From contig CP075495.1 in NCBI GenBank assembly GCA_021613535.1, forward strand, positions 16,120,001-16,184,000: DNA of 64,000 nt, given 5' to 3'. How positions within the stretch are numbered: position 1 is the first letter of the stretch; each line of letters begins with the position of its first letter. The notes under the pieces are model-generated. The model was given only the letters and a program-made list of their open reading frames with translations, did not search any database and had not been told where the DNA came from. Of this stretch, positions 10,339 to 21,896 are shown piece after piece. Made by a program: the position numbers and the translations under genes. Source of the DNA: Adineta vaga. Lineage: Eukaryota; Rotifera.

Positions 10339-11996
10339 TCATTCATTAAAAATGTTTAGTTGATAAAAGAGGATGAGAGTGAGACAAGCTGCCAAGATCC
10401 GGATTTCGTCTTCAACTACGAAGACACCATCATGTGCTTCATCTCTATTCAGAAACCTAATTAATCCGAAGAAAAATCGAATTCTTGAATAACCTTCTAT
10501 GTTCGAAATACCCGAATCGTAATTCCAATAGAACAAATCGACGATATATTCTTATGGCAGAGTGAGACAAGCTGCTAAGACGCGTGTTTCAACTGTTGTC
10601 TAGACAGTCAGTCGTCATTTGGCTTAGAATCTGTGCTGGAAGACGAACGCTTCGAAAGTAACTGAAATTGCAATTGTGTGTAGTTCTAAGGAGTGGTTTT
10701 CTCTTGAAGAATTATTGAGCTCGATGAATATGTCTAAATCAGGAAATATAAATATGGTGAAGTAAACGTAATAAGCTTTTAACTGAAAAAAGTATTGATT
10801 GAATTCTTACTCAGAATGTTTCAGGTTTATGTCATTGATTAATATCATCTTGAGGTTGGTTGTTCCATTGAGAAATCACAGTTGTTGATTATAGTTGATA
10901 ACACAGATGTCCACAGGACACATTTTTTCGTCCTGTCCTGTCCTGTTCCAAAAACAAATGGACAGGACACGTCCTACTTTTTATTTAATGGATTTTTAAT
11001 AATTGGACTCAAAGTGTTGCATATTACTCGTATTCGTTAAGCAAATGTTTCTGTTCCGTATACGCGCTCTTAACATAAAATCCTGCTAGTAGTTCTCACA
11101 ATACAATGAACATAATAGAAGTGCATAAGAATGAAAAATATCACAAACATAATTACTTTTTCTATATAGATCTAATATATTTTGGCGTACGCAGCCATAG
11201 GTACCTCGTACGTTATATCTCTAGTTAGTTAAAAGCAAAATGTGATTTCTTTTTGTCAGTTTAAGTTCATGTATCATGCTAATAATCAGTTATTGTTTGA
11301 GATGTATATCTCACTGAAACTGTGGATTATAAAGTGTTTGTTTATAATCATTTTGTCGAAGTGTTATGCGTAGTACCTGTTAACGTACTTCAACTCTGAC
11401 AGAACTTTTTGTTGTGCACAAGATTTTTTTAACTGATTTATTTGACATAAAGCTAGCTTGAATGCTGCAGTCAGATTCACAACTTTGATATGATAGTGAC
11501 ACAGACATTTTAGTAAAAAGAATTGCCAGATGAAAGTCCATTGAAATTGTTAAATCAACAAGATTGGATATAAAATGATTAAAGAAATAATTTACAAATT
11601 ATAGTTATAGCGAAATTTACAGGTCAAACAATAACAGATTCTTAGCATCATAGGGTTGCATCCATGGAGATCCTACCACTTTTTTGAAGGAAGTCTTTTT
11701 TTCGATTTCTTTTTCGTCCAAAACGCCAGTATGGTCTAGAAAACACTTCTCATGGAAAAAATCAGACCCTTCTTATTGAAGATTTCAAGTTTTCGATCAT
11801 TTTCTCGGAATGCCTGTGGTATACTTTCAGAGATAAAGAAAATGACAGAAAAAACCTATAAATTCTTTAAAAGTGACTTTTTCAGAGTTTCCTGGTTCTG
11901 ATGCACATGAAAGACATCTAGAAACACTGTTGTCGAAAACAAAATCACACTCTTTCTGCTGGAACTGCTCAGTCCTGGGTGTGTTCTAGCAGCCAT
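10300..11996 (-). mobile_element. Hammerhead-bounded retroelement unit (candidate)
   Basis: Two near-identical hammerhead motifs lie in direct orientation and would cut a minus-strand transcript at 11996 and 10300, releasing a 1697-nt RNA. Tandem hammerheads at unit boundaries are the hallmark of retrozymes and of Penelope-like element terminal repeats. I see no reverse transcriptase between them and the flanks of the two ribozymes are not obviously the same sequence, so the unit may be non-autonomous and decayed, or two separate relics. Confidence 0.4.
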
Positions 11997-12035
11997 GACG
12001 CGTTTCGAACCCGCTACGGTTCTCATCAGATGGCT
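11991..12035 (-). ncRNA. Hammerhead ribozyme, minimal stem III (HHR-3)
   Basis: The minus strand reads stem I AGCCAU, core CUGAUGA, stem II GAACC with loop GUAGCG and GGUUC, then GAA, stem III AC-GC-GU, cleavage-site C, and stem I AUGGCU. Compared with HHR-2, stem I has a paired change (U-A to C-G), and the other differences fall in loops II and III. That pattern points to selection on structure. Predicted cleavage is between 11997 and 11996. Confidence 0.88.
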
Positions 12036-12822
12036 TCTCAATGAAAAAAGATCAGAATTAAATTATTTTCAACTGAAAATAGTCAAAAACAACCTAATTC
12101 TGTTAGTCAAAATAAGTTTAATGTTATTAGTGCAATGAATTAAGACGAATTGTATAAGTTTTTTGAGGTTAGACGTTAGTTTGGAATTCATTGAAGCTGT
12201 GGTTTGGTGTAGTCGTTTTTTTGCAAAGAAGTTTGATGGATGTTTGTTTTCAGAAACGTGGCTATTGGTTCGGATTGGCGTCGTTAATTTTTTTCGAATA
12301 TTGTATGTAATTGAATGATGGTCGATTGTATAGGATGAATGTAATGGTAATTTTATCACCTTTACTGGACTAGTTTATCTGTTTTGTAACTTGGAATGTG
12401 ATGTCTTGAATTATCATTGATTGATAATTAAAGACTAGAATCTTGTGAATCATTTTTAGACTGAAAATATAGAATGAACCGTTGTAAGTTGGTTCTCATT
12501 GTAGATTTGGACGGCTCGTGAGTTCCAGGGTACATTAGAAAACGATATATTCCTATAATCCTAAGATTTCGCATGAGTTTTAATATTAGGATACCGAAAG
12601 TTCAAATTAATGTGCAATTTTTCGTTTATGATGGTTTTTTCATGCATTCGATACATATCGGTCACGTACAAAGCGAAGAAGATTTTTTATCAATGTACAG
12701 AAAGAAGAAACAGAACATTTGTTCTGGAAAAAATACCAAAGGAAAGAAATAAAAGAGAGAGAAGGAATATAAAGTCGAAGAAGCAGAGAATCTTTTTTTT
12801 TTTCTTCATTCATATTAAGAAA

Positions 12823-13227
12823 ATGCCTAAAGTAAGTCGATGTTCTCAGCGATGTGGATTTAATGGTGCTGCTTCAAACGGAAGTAGGGCTGATGGTGCT
12901 CGTGGTGAAGCACGGACCAATGCTCAATACAAGAAGGTTCGTATTGAGCATAACAAGTTGGTGATCTTGTACGAACATCGTAAAGACGATGATGGTCATG
13001 CAAGCTTTACTCGTCTACACATTAGTAGACGAGGAGCACTTGGTCCACCACCACCGCGACCACCACGAGCACCAGTAACAACTGCTGGAAATAATCAACA
13101 GCAGAATGGACATCAGGCAACAACCGTGGTCATTAACAATGATCATGGTGGTATAACACTCGATGTTTCGTCGAGAAAAAACGAACATAATTCGTTGGAC
13201 ATCACTATCACGAATGGTGGTAGTTAA
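12823..13227 (+). CDS. Small Pro/Gly/Asn-rich protein, unrecognised
   Basis: A 134-residue frame from the ATG at 12823. The same frame extends upstream to 12610 but is AT-rich and Lys-rich there, so it is probably 5' UTR. The protein opens with a Cys/Gly/Ala/Arg-rich region (MPKVSRCSQRCGFNGAA), has a charged middle, then a proline run (LGPPPPRPPRAP) and a QQQNG spacer. It ends in two strands of similar pattern, VVINNDHGGITLDV and NSLDITITNGGS. No membrane span or enzyme motif is visible. Codon use is less AT-biased than the flanks and an AATAAA signal follows 180 bp downstream, both favouring a real gene. GTAAGT at 12831 could act as a donor, so the first exon might be tiny and the product different. 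Function unknown. Confidence 0.6.
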   Translation: MPKVSRCSQRCGFNGAASNGSRADGARGEARTNAQYKKVRIEHNKLVILYEHRKDDDGHASFTRLHISRRGALGPPPPRPPRAPVTTAGNNQQQNGHQATTVVINNDHGGITLDVSSRKNEHNSLDITITNGGS

Positions 13228-13406
13228 TTTTTTTGTTTTTTTTTCTGTTCTTTGTTCGTTATGCTTGTGCGAGTGGTAGTGCCGCTTATCATTTTTGTAT
13301 TAGATAGTTTTTTTTGCAACACGTGCATGTGCTTTGTCTTCATTGAAGAATGAAGACATTCTAATTTTGTTTTGTTTTTTTCTTGTTTGATTTATTTTAA
13401 TCCAGC

Positions 13407-13412
13407 AATAAA
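13407..13412 (+). promoter_or_regulatory. Polyadenylation signal AATAAA
   Basis: A canonical AATAAA lies 180 bp past the stop of the small gene at 12823-13227, in a T-rich 3' region that would suit its 3' UTR. Confidence 0.55.
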
Positions 13413-13511
13413 TATCTTTCTTTCTTCAATATAAATTCTTATTATTTTCAATATTGTTGAATCATATAAATGAATAGATGTTAATCATACCTTTTTGGCA
13501 GACTTGATAAT

Positions 13512-13857
13512 AATAATTGAGATTGTATTTTGATTATCATAATGAAAGAATAAGATACATATTGTTTTTGGATATAGACAATATGATTCTCATCTAAAAG
13601 AAAGGAGAAAATATTTCATTTTCTTTACAATACAAAATATATTACTCTTGATAATTGATTGTGGGCCTCAATTATAATGAATCAATAATTGAGATTGTAT
13701 TTTGATTATCATAATGAAAGAATAAGATACATATTGTTTTTGGATATAGACAATATGATTCTCATCTAAAAGAAAGGAGAAAATATTTCATTTTCTTTAC
13801 AATACAAAATATATTACTCTTGATAATTGATTGTGGGCCTCAATTATAATGAATCAA
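13512..13857. repeat. Tandem duplication, 172 bp unit, two copies
   Basis: Positions 13512-13683 are repeated at 13684-13855 with no difference that I could see by eye, and two further bases match. The unit itself contains inverted TGATAATTGA-type motifs. The identity suggests a recent duplication or an assembly duplication. Confidence 0.95.
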
Positions 13858-14231
13858 ATTGATTGTCGACTTTTTAGATTTGCTTATATTGTGTTCGAAC
13901 TACTATTAAAGAATAAAACAATGAGAATAACAATTTATCATAATAGAAACTATTTACTCAATAATTTTGAACATTACTTTTTGATTGGAATATTCTTTGA
14001 AAGATGGTTCAGAATCGTAAAAATGGATTTCGAATGAATTAAAACTAAGTTAAAATGAAAATGACACTGTAACATAATCTATTTTCAGACAAATTCCATC
14101 AAAATGATTAAATTCATTGAAAAATTCAATTTAATTATGTTTTAATCGAATTTAGATGATATTTTGCTGCATAATATATAATATATTGAAGTAGTTTGTA
14201 TTGTTGATCTAGAATAGAATAAAGAAATATA

Positions 14232-14840
14232 AGATGCACGCAAAGCAAAAATAAAGTAAAAAAATTTTTTCTTTGATTTTCATACACCATTCGATAGAGA
14301 ATTTGATGGAGATCAAGAATATGTATGTCTTGCATTTTCTCAAACCTTCTTTTCCAGTGAAAAATTGAAAAAACTCAGAAGGTGTCGAAAACGGGTGATT
14401 TCGCAACTTTTCATAGATCACTCTTTTTTTCAAATATGTTACAAGTTGGAATCTTCTAACTCAGTTTTTCTGATAGATCATACAAAACTGAATAAGAAAC
14501 TGTTTTTAAATAATATTTAGAACAAAACATTGGCTCACAAAATAGTTTCCCAAGACCAAGACTCAGAAACGAGAACTTAATTTTGCAAGTCTATCACAGG
14601 TTTTTTGAGAAATGTTAGAGCCAATATTTTGACATGGTTAGATTGGTTAGATGCATAGCTACAAAGTTACGAAGAGTTTCAAAATCACATTTCCTCGCTG
14701 AGAAAATTCGATTTTACTGGGGACCCTCAAAATCGGTCAGGTAATTTTTTCTCGTTTTTTTGTATTCTCTTTCAACATAGTCAAAATATACTCAAATGGG
14801 TTAAAATTGATGCCCAATCTAGCAGATATACTCTAAGGAT
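14232..14840 (+). repeat. Left terminal inverted repeat of element 1
   Basis: Matches the reverse complement of 17337-17948 along its length with scattered substitutions and small indels. It begins AGATGCACGCAAAGC next to a TA target site. Confidence 0.88.
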
Positions 14841-15048
14841 CTTTACAAAGCTTTTAAAAGGTTTTTGGAAGGTTTTTGAGCTAGTAACTATTAGTTTCTT
14901 GCCTTTCAGACTACATAAATGCAAATAAAGGGAAAACAAAACATTCTCTGTTCGTTAAAGTATCTACTGGCAAATTTATTCTAACATAGCCACAATGAAA
15001 ATCACAGATGATAAGAAAAAGAAAAACTTATCATTTTAAAATCACAAA

Positions 15049-17019
15049 CTAAACGTTTAAACTAGTATTACTAATTCGTGTATGACTTTTGACTGTTCCA
15101 TCGCATTTAGGACTAAAGAACATCTTCATTACTTCTGCATACGACTGACCATCCTTATAAGCCGATAAACATTTCCAAAATCTTCGTAATAATTTCAAAT
15201 GAATTTCCTTATCTCGAAAGTTTTCACGTGATTCAATGATGAGCTTGAGCATAGTATTATACGTTTGATCAGTTTTTCGACGAACATACATTTTTTGTGA
15301 GCCCCATAAACCTTCAATACAATTAAGTTCGCAGTGAAACTTAGGACAAAATTTTATTGTAACACCATACTTTCTAGCTAACTGTTCTAACCGAGAAACC
15401 TGCAGATGGTGAAGCATATCATTAATTTAAGAAGGTTTAGTACAGTATAAAAGCTCACCGTGTTAAATGCCGGATGATCGGACAATAGTGCTCGTAGATC
15501 CTCCAGTTTAATCTTGGATGGCACTGTCACTTTCAATTCCTTAGCAATATACAGAAGACCTTTGCTCCTTCCATTGTCTGGTCCACTTTGAAAATAACAG
15601 TTTAAGATTTGGTTTTGTCCTTGTGCATCTGTATACTCAATTTTCTCCACCTTACAACTAGTTCCAATCGATTTGCCGAAGTCCAATAAACTATGTGACT
15701 TTGCTGAGTGTGTTCGTGCATTGTCAACAATAATTTCAATCATGTGATCTTTATACTGCTCTTTAAATTCTAACAACTGGAATAATCTTTCAAATTGTTC
15801 TAGTATAGTAGCATTATCAAAGTAGTTATCTTGACCAACATTAATTGAACCTGTAGCACTTCTGTCGACGTAGGTAATGCCTTTATCTTCTGCTAACTAG
15901 AACGTGGTGAGAAAAGAAAGAGAAATTATGTATTGGTACAAAAGCATTTGACGAACTACTCACTTGAGGATAGTTAACTAGAGCTTTTTCATATTCAGTT
16001 TTAGAAAGACTGAAGAATGGGCCAGAAGGATGTTGCACCAAGAAATCACTAATCATGTTCGATCGACCTCTTCCTTTTGAGTGAAATGGAGCTTCTGTTC
16101 CGAAAAACCATCGTTTTGCAGATACCTCTCCCGAACGAAAAGTACTTTCATCATGAACTAAAATTAGATAGATATTAAACTGCGAGTTTTATAATTAATT
16201 TCGAGAACAACGCTTACAAAGTAAAATACATGGCGGATTTTGAGTTCGTAGTGTCCATATGGGTTTATCATCTTTAGAGACTCGGTAATAATAATCCTTT
16301 CGATCAAGAAAATAGTCGATGAACTGTTGACGATGTTCGATAACGTCTGGACGTTCATGCCCTTCGAAATACGGTCGTTGGGAGTTCTCTTTGAATCGAG
16401 CGCCCCAACGACGTAAATCCAAACGACATGAAGAAACAGATCGAATCAAAACCCCGCCATCATTCTTTGTTAAGTTTGTCATATTGTAATACCTTGTATC
16501 GATGAAATTTGCTAAATCAATGGCTGTGAAATCGGCAGACTTCTGAGAACATCGTTCAAGTGTAAATTGTTTAGCTTCAATTTCGATTTCTGGGAAATAA
16601 TCATAAAATTCAGCGTTGTGCTTACCACCACGATTTTCACCTTGAAATTCCTCGAAATCACCAGAAATAAATATTTGTGACCATTTGTGTGCCGTCTGAG
16701 CTTTTAATGATCCAATATCACGTAAGAAATCATTACAATCATTCCAAGAAACCCCAAAACGTTTCAACGACATATAAAGTAATACGCTGAGGTATTTTAA
16801 TGGACATTGAGCTCTACATAGTTCAAATAAATCAGTAATATTACCTATTGTAAATTTCTCGTTGAAATCTGATGGTTCTTCATCGCTGAAATCATCGATT
16901 TCCGTGTCAGTTTGCTCGGAGGAGGAGATATTGCCGATTTGATTCTTCAGATGACCTGTTAATGAACGTTTTTTGTTGACAACAGTAAGTTGTAAACGAC
17001 GCTTCGTAGGTGGAGACAT
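15049..17019 (-). CDS. DDE transposase of element 1 (IS630/Tc1-like), four exons
   Basis: Catalyses cut-and-paste movement of element 1. Exons 17019-16218, 16157-15964, 15896-15459 and 15399-15049 are joined by GT-AG introns of 60, 67 and 59 bp; the phases agree and total 595 codons including the stop. The start is the ATG at 17019. The N-terminal ~270 residues are probably a DNA-binding region (not recognised in detail). The catalytic part shows HDEST (first Asp), IIVDNARTH (second Asp) and CELNCIEGLW (Glu), the last like the NPIE box of IS630/Tc1 enzymes. The second Asp to Glu spacing is about 116 residues, far above the usual 34-43, because of an insert containing the third intron. No stop or frameshift is seen. 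The family name is inferred from TA insertion and the NxIE box; an unnamed sister family is possible. Confidence 0.85.
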
Positions 17020-17336
17020 AATGAAGATTAATAATAACGATAATGATGAGTAATGTAAATATTATTTCTAATGGGTTGGTTGGTGTGTAATTTAATGAAC
17101 AAATCACTTTGCTATATATAGGATCATGAAATCAGAAGAGAGAGATAGTACTACAGAGAGTGATAACAAACACCTGGAGAATATATTACGAATACACAGA
17201 AAGAGTGATTGCAAAGGCCTGGAATAAGTAGATCGGTATTCGATTCACAAGAATATAGCAAAAAAGTGATTTTTGAAATATAACATATTATTCAGCCAAA
17301 GTCCACCAAGAAAGTTTTCCAGAGATCCTCTCAAAA

Positions 17337-17948
17337 TCTCTAAAGTATATTTGATGGATTAGGCATCGATTTCAACCTATTTGAGTATATTTTGACTATG
17401 TTGAAAGAGAATACAAAAAAACGAGAAAAAATCACATGATCGATTTAGAGGAGTTCCCAGTAAAATCGAGTTTTCTCAGCAAGGAAATGTAGTTTTTGAA
17501 AAAACTCTTCGTAACTTTGTAGCTATGCATCTAACAAATCGAATCATGTCAAAATATTGGCTCTAACATTTCTCAAAAAACCTGTGATAGACTTGCAAAA
17601 TTAAGTTCTCATTTCTGAGTCTTGGTCTTGAAAAACTATTTTGTAAGGCAATGCTTCGTTCTAAAAATTATTTAAAACCAGTTTCTTATTCAGTTTTGTA
17701 TGATCTATCAGAAAAACTGAGTTAGAAGATTTCAACTTGTAACATATCTGAAAAAAAGAGTGATCTATGAAAAGTTGCGAAATCACCCGTTTTCGACACC
17801 TTCCGAGTTTTTTCAATTGTTCACCCGGAAAAAAAGTTTTAAAAAACGCAGAGCACATATATTCTTGATCTCCATCAAATTCTCTATCAAATGGTGTATG
17901 AAAATCAGAGAAAAAAAATTTCACTTTATCTTTGATTTCCGTGCATCT
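17337..17948 (-). repeat. Right terminal inverted repeat of element 1
   Basis: Inverted partner of 14232-14840. It ends CGTGCATCT followed by the TA target duplicate. Confidence 0.88.
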
Positions 17949-18547
17949 TAATAAAATCCCTGAAAATTTCGAAAATCAATAGAAATCACGGAAATCAAGA
18001 GCAATCGTAGAGATCAACACAAGTCACATGAATTTTTGGGAACTATATGTATCAAGTATAATGATTTCTGTTGATTCCAATAATTTCGCTTGATTTCTCC
18101 ATGATTTCTGGTTAAAAATCATTTGTTCTCCCTTGGTCAGAAATCAATTTCTTCCTCTGCATCAATGTACAATAGTATAATTAATTTCAAAGACCAGCTG
18201 TCATTTCTCATGTGTATTGTCTAACATTGAGGCAACTATTTTCTCGATTTACGATGACTATTTGTAATTACCAACATTTCATGATTACCCTTGTATTTGA
18301 TATAGATATCATTATGGTGAATAGCGTACTTAATTTTCTGACTATTTCCGACTTGTACCTGTGACTGCGGTTCCTGTCGGACCTATATTGTCGGACACCA
18401 ATAAAATCCGTGCAAAGGAACTCCTGTGTTCCTGTATGATCCGACAAGTTCCGGTAGCAGTAACTAAATGGTTTTAGCTGGGAGTCCGATATCACGTGAA
18501 ACGATAAATTCTGATCATTTCATGTCAGCAGATCACTTCAGATCTGA

Positions 18548-19045
18548 TCAAAAACAGTTGGATATGGGAATAAAATCTGATCGACTCCTGATCTCTGAAT
18601 CTTGTCGGAATTGTAGTATAAATAAAACATTAGATTTTTTCATGTCTTTTATTGAATCAATAATCTCTTCATCATTAAGATTTAGATCAAATTGTGATTT
18701 ATTATTATATAAATAATCTTTTATTGGCATTGCTTCTGGGGTATTAGTAACAGAATCTAATGAATCGGTTTCATTAAGAAAATTTGTATCTTCTATCCGC
18801 TGATCATTAATCGAAAACGTATCGATATGTTTTTCTATTGAATGTAATTTAGTTAAATGTTTTCGGTGTATATGTGATTTATATGCTGAATATGTTCGAT
18901 ATAACACATCACGCGTGCTATGCAAATCACATGTCATTTTGAATTTCGGCTCATTTTGATGGTAAAGTGTGATGTGCCGGGACATTTTAGTAAAATTTGT
19001 GAACTTTCGATTCGTCGAGCAAAGTGAACATATATATGATAACAT
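18548..19045 (-). pseudogene. Truncated C2H2-type zinc-finger protein
   Basis: A 165-codon frame starting MLSYICSLCSTN. The first finger shows CSLC followed, after a spacer, by HITLYH; a second finger-like unit (TCDLHS ... HIHRKH) lacks an obvious second Cys. An acidic region follows and then DEEIIDSIKDMKKSNVLFIL, which looks like the start of a helical domain. The frame then runs into unrelated sequence (IRSRSDFIPISNCF) and stops, so the gene looks 3'-truncated. A repeat with CCGACA-type inverted motifs (18340-18610) lies exactly at the break. It sits 600 bp beyond the right end of element 1. Similar two-finger starts occur in uncharacterised invertebrate proteins and some transposon-derived genes. 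The family call rests on the finger pattern alone; no specific function is proposed. Confidence 0.45.
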
Positions 19046-20351
19046 TAAATTTAAATCTTTTTTTTTTCAACAGTTCAAGATAAAAAGATTTATAAAATAT
19101 ATCTGTATTAAAAGAATATATGCGATAGTTTCTAATTTAGTTTTTTTACATTTGGTTAGTGACCAGACACGATGGATAAAAATATAAACAACAGCTAGTA
19201 TAGACAAATGGATTAGAAATGCCAAGAACTATTCAATTCTAACATATAGCATAAACACACACTTCTGGTTTAGTAGAGAAAAAAGTAAAAGAAAAGAATT
19301 AAACGCAAAGATACATGAATGTATCTAATTACATCAGATTACATATCGATGATTTCTATCTTATATTACGAAATGTCGGATACAATTTAAATATTTAGAG
19401 CTAAAATCAGCTTGTAAAAAGCATGCATTCTTCTAATAAATAATAACAGACTAACCTTCAATTCTAGATGAAATTACATCGTCGTCGAGAAAAGTTTTGC
19501 GCCAACGAAGAATAAAAGACAAAAAATTCTACACAAAACAATATCACTGACATTTTTCTCGTGTTTAACGGTCTATCGATACTATTTACTTCATCTAATA
19601 TTAAAGCATTTTAATAGATGGTGATACAGCGACTCGGGGATATCTTCAAAGTCATCACAGAAGATCGAACAACAGTAATTGCATTAACAATTCGAGGCAA
19701 AGAAAAGCTTCTGATCTAATTCATGTTACTTTTATTCCTCACAGCTCTATGTTGCATGATAATTGTGGGCTCAAAATCTGTTGTATCTTGATGCATTCAT
19801 AACTATTTGTCAGTTGTCAGCAATCTCGTTTGATAAAGAGTGAACATTCGTTCAAGGAAGATAAACGATTTATACCGAATACACTAAACAGTTTATTTAG
19901 TAACGCAGAGTAGTAAACCTCTTCAACGAAAGAGTACAATAATCAACTTTTCCATGTAGAACAATCAGCCCTTGTCTGTAGAATATCAAGATGGTTATTC
20001 GAAAGATATTAAATCCTTTTCAGTAAAAGAGAGTGATATACTCATCTAAACCAGACGTAGTATAATATTTCCAAATGAGGATAATAAGATACCGTTATAT
20101 TGAAAACGTGTAATAATCAACTCATATTGGTTGCACCATCTACTCTTATCTTCATAAGAAACTCTCATATAAGCATTACATATCCTTTGAACTTTTATAA
20201 ACGGAAAGTGTGATAAATGCTTGGAGTATTAAACCCTTGAAACGTTTATTGAGAAAGTTTTTAAGTGCAAGAGTAGATTACTATGCTGAATTTTTGTTCA
20301 GTGCATGAAAGAATAAAATAATGTGTAGAACGATTATCTTAACTTTTAATA
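19046..20351. other. No gene recognised
   Basis: AT-rich sequence with only short random frames. No repeat boundary or RNA gene was recognised. Confidence 0.5.
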
Positions 20352-21896
20352 TCATGTTTTACAGTATGTATGACACGGTAATCGTTCAACAAATACATTA
20401 AATATATTAATGAAAATAAACATTGGAATTGTTCCTATGAACAAACCTGATTGCGTACTTGTACCAAAATAAAACATGCCTTTCTCGTCTATCCATTCCA
20501 TTTTAATACGATTTCCAATTACAACGCGAACATAAGCAAGGTTGAGAGTTGTTAAAAACCATACAAGAACCATAATTATAGATCCATATATTGCATCAGC
20601 CATCCATGGACATGGACTTTGCCAAGCAATATATATATAATGAAAACTGAAAAAATAAAACCAACATTTGACATTAAGATAAGTCTAGTTGTTGATAATC
20701 TTGTCCAGCGAAGATTGAGTAAACATGCAATTGGATATGCTAATTGTGAGGTTAGATTCGAGTAATAAAATGTCTTTTGACTGAAAGGTAATAAAGAGTA
20801 GATACTTAATGGTGGTAAAAATCCATACAAAACAATTCCACAAAGAACGTTAAGGAATAAGAGAAAATAAAATATGTTTGAAGACATTTGTGAATTGACT
20901 GATGAATTAGGTGATTGAATATTATTAATCATAGGGATAACTTCACTATGTGCAACTTGAATTGATAATTTTTTATTCTTAAGTTGATTCTAAATATTAT
21001 TTTCAAATGGATTTTTATAAATGATTTATATTTTCCTTATTTACCAGCTCAGCAGCATCAGCAAGTGCAACAATATTTGTCCATCTGAGAAGTATAAAAG
21101 CGACAAATGATAAAAGAATAATACCTGCTATGTAAAATAGGAAAATAGTAGCACTGAAGCGTGGTTGAGAATAGATAGGTTCTGAAATAGTACCATTGCC
21201 AGTTGGAATACAAATAGCTTCACTACCAACTCCTTGCAATATGGCTAATAATGTCGGAAGGAGAGTTGTGAGACCATCACCCCAAAATGCAGCAGATAGA
21301 TAATGAGCACGGAATCGCTTCATATAATCAAAAAAGACCAAAGATGATGTACAATCAAGTAATGCTAAAGTAAGAATACTACCCAATAACCATACGCTTC
21401 GTTTATGACCAAACAGTACTACGGTTTTTTTGCCCTGTTACAGCCATGACACAGCATGATACAATAGCGATAATAATAATGATATAAATTTATGGAATTT
21501 CTGAAAATCGATTTCCTTGACGCCAACGTACTAATACAAGAATGAAAGGTCCAATATTCGCTGCACAGACACACAAACCCACTATTGATGGTAGTGTCCA
21601 GCGTTCAGGCGTAAGAGGAGTAATAAGTGGTAATTCTACAAATAATCCTTGTAAATCGATCCATGCACTCAAATTCATAATCACAATTAAAACAAAACAT
21701 ATTATTTGAGGCGATTTTGATGTAATATTTCTTAATATTAAAAACAAACAACATGAGACGAATTTTTCGGATAAAAGCTTCAATAAAATTAATAAGATTT
21801 ATATGAAAAGAATCTGAATTTTGCTTACCGTTTTGGTTGCTGTACATCAACAGTTTCTCGACTGTTATCGAGTTCATTGTGCGTATCTGATTGCAT
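20352..21896 (-). pseudogene. SLC52A: SLC52-type riboflavin transporter with three lesions
   Basis: A plasma-membrane riboflavin carrier by homology. Exon 1 (21896-21829) encodes MQSDTHNELDNSRE; after a 98 bp intron, exon 2 (from 21730) gives AWIDLQGLFVELPLITP and PERWTLPS, the SLC52 TM1 signature, then LLDCTSSLVFFDYM. A 55 bp intron (21044-20990) leads to exon 3, covering the PPLSIYSLLPFSQKTFYY loop, AWQSPCPW and the last helices, ending CHTYCKT. About 11 hydrophobic spans in all, close to family length. Three disruptions are seen: an in-frame TAA at 21490-21492; a frame shift at an A run (seven T on the plus strand, 21425-21431); and a shift in an AT repeat near 20630-20640. Homologous coding resumes after each. 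Two lie in simple repeats, so base-calling error is possible. Otherwise this is a young pseudogene. Confidence 0.82.

Larger units (their letters stand above)
10194..12609. other. Non-coding interval carrying two hammerhead motifs
   Basis: No protein gene is supported between the FG-GAP stop and the next gene. The motif GTGAGACAAGCTGC occurs twice (about 10380 and 10562). Minus-strand frames at 11856-12041 and 12069-12359 overlap or adjoin the second ribozyme and look like shadow or relic coding. Confidence 0.5.
14232..17948 (-). mobile_element. Element 1: complete TA-inserting DNA transposon with long TIRs
   Basis: A 3717 bp element bounded by AGATGCACG at 14232 and CGTGCATCT ending at 17948, flanked by TA on both sides (14230-14231 and 17949-17950). 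The terminal inverted repeats are about 610 bp each (14232-14840 and 17337-17948), clearly complementary but diverged. The interior carries one minus-strand transposase gene with short introns. TA duplication and the transposase ending point to the IS630/Tc1-mariner superfamily; the very long TIRs and large protein are atypical. With both ends and an open transposase it may be, or recently have been, autonomous. It is related to the larger element at 36794-43367 by both TIR and transposase. Confidence 0.9.
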
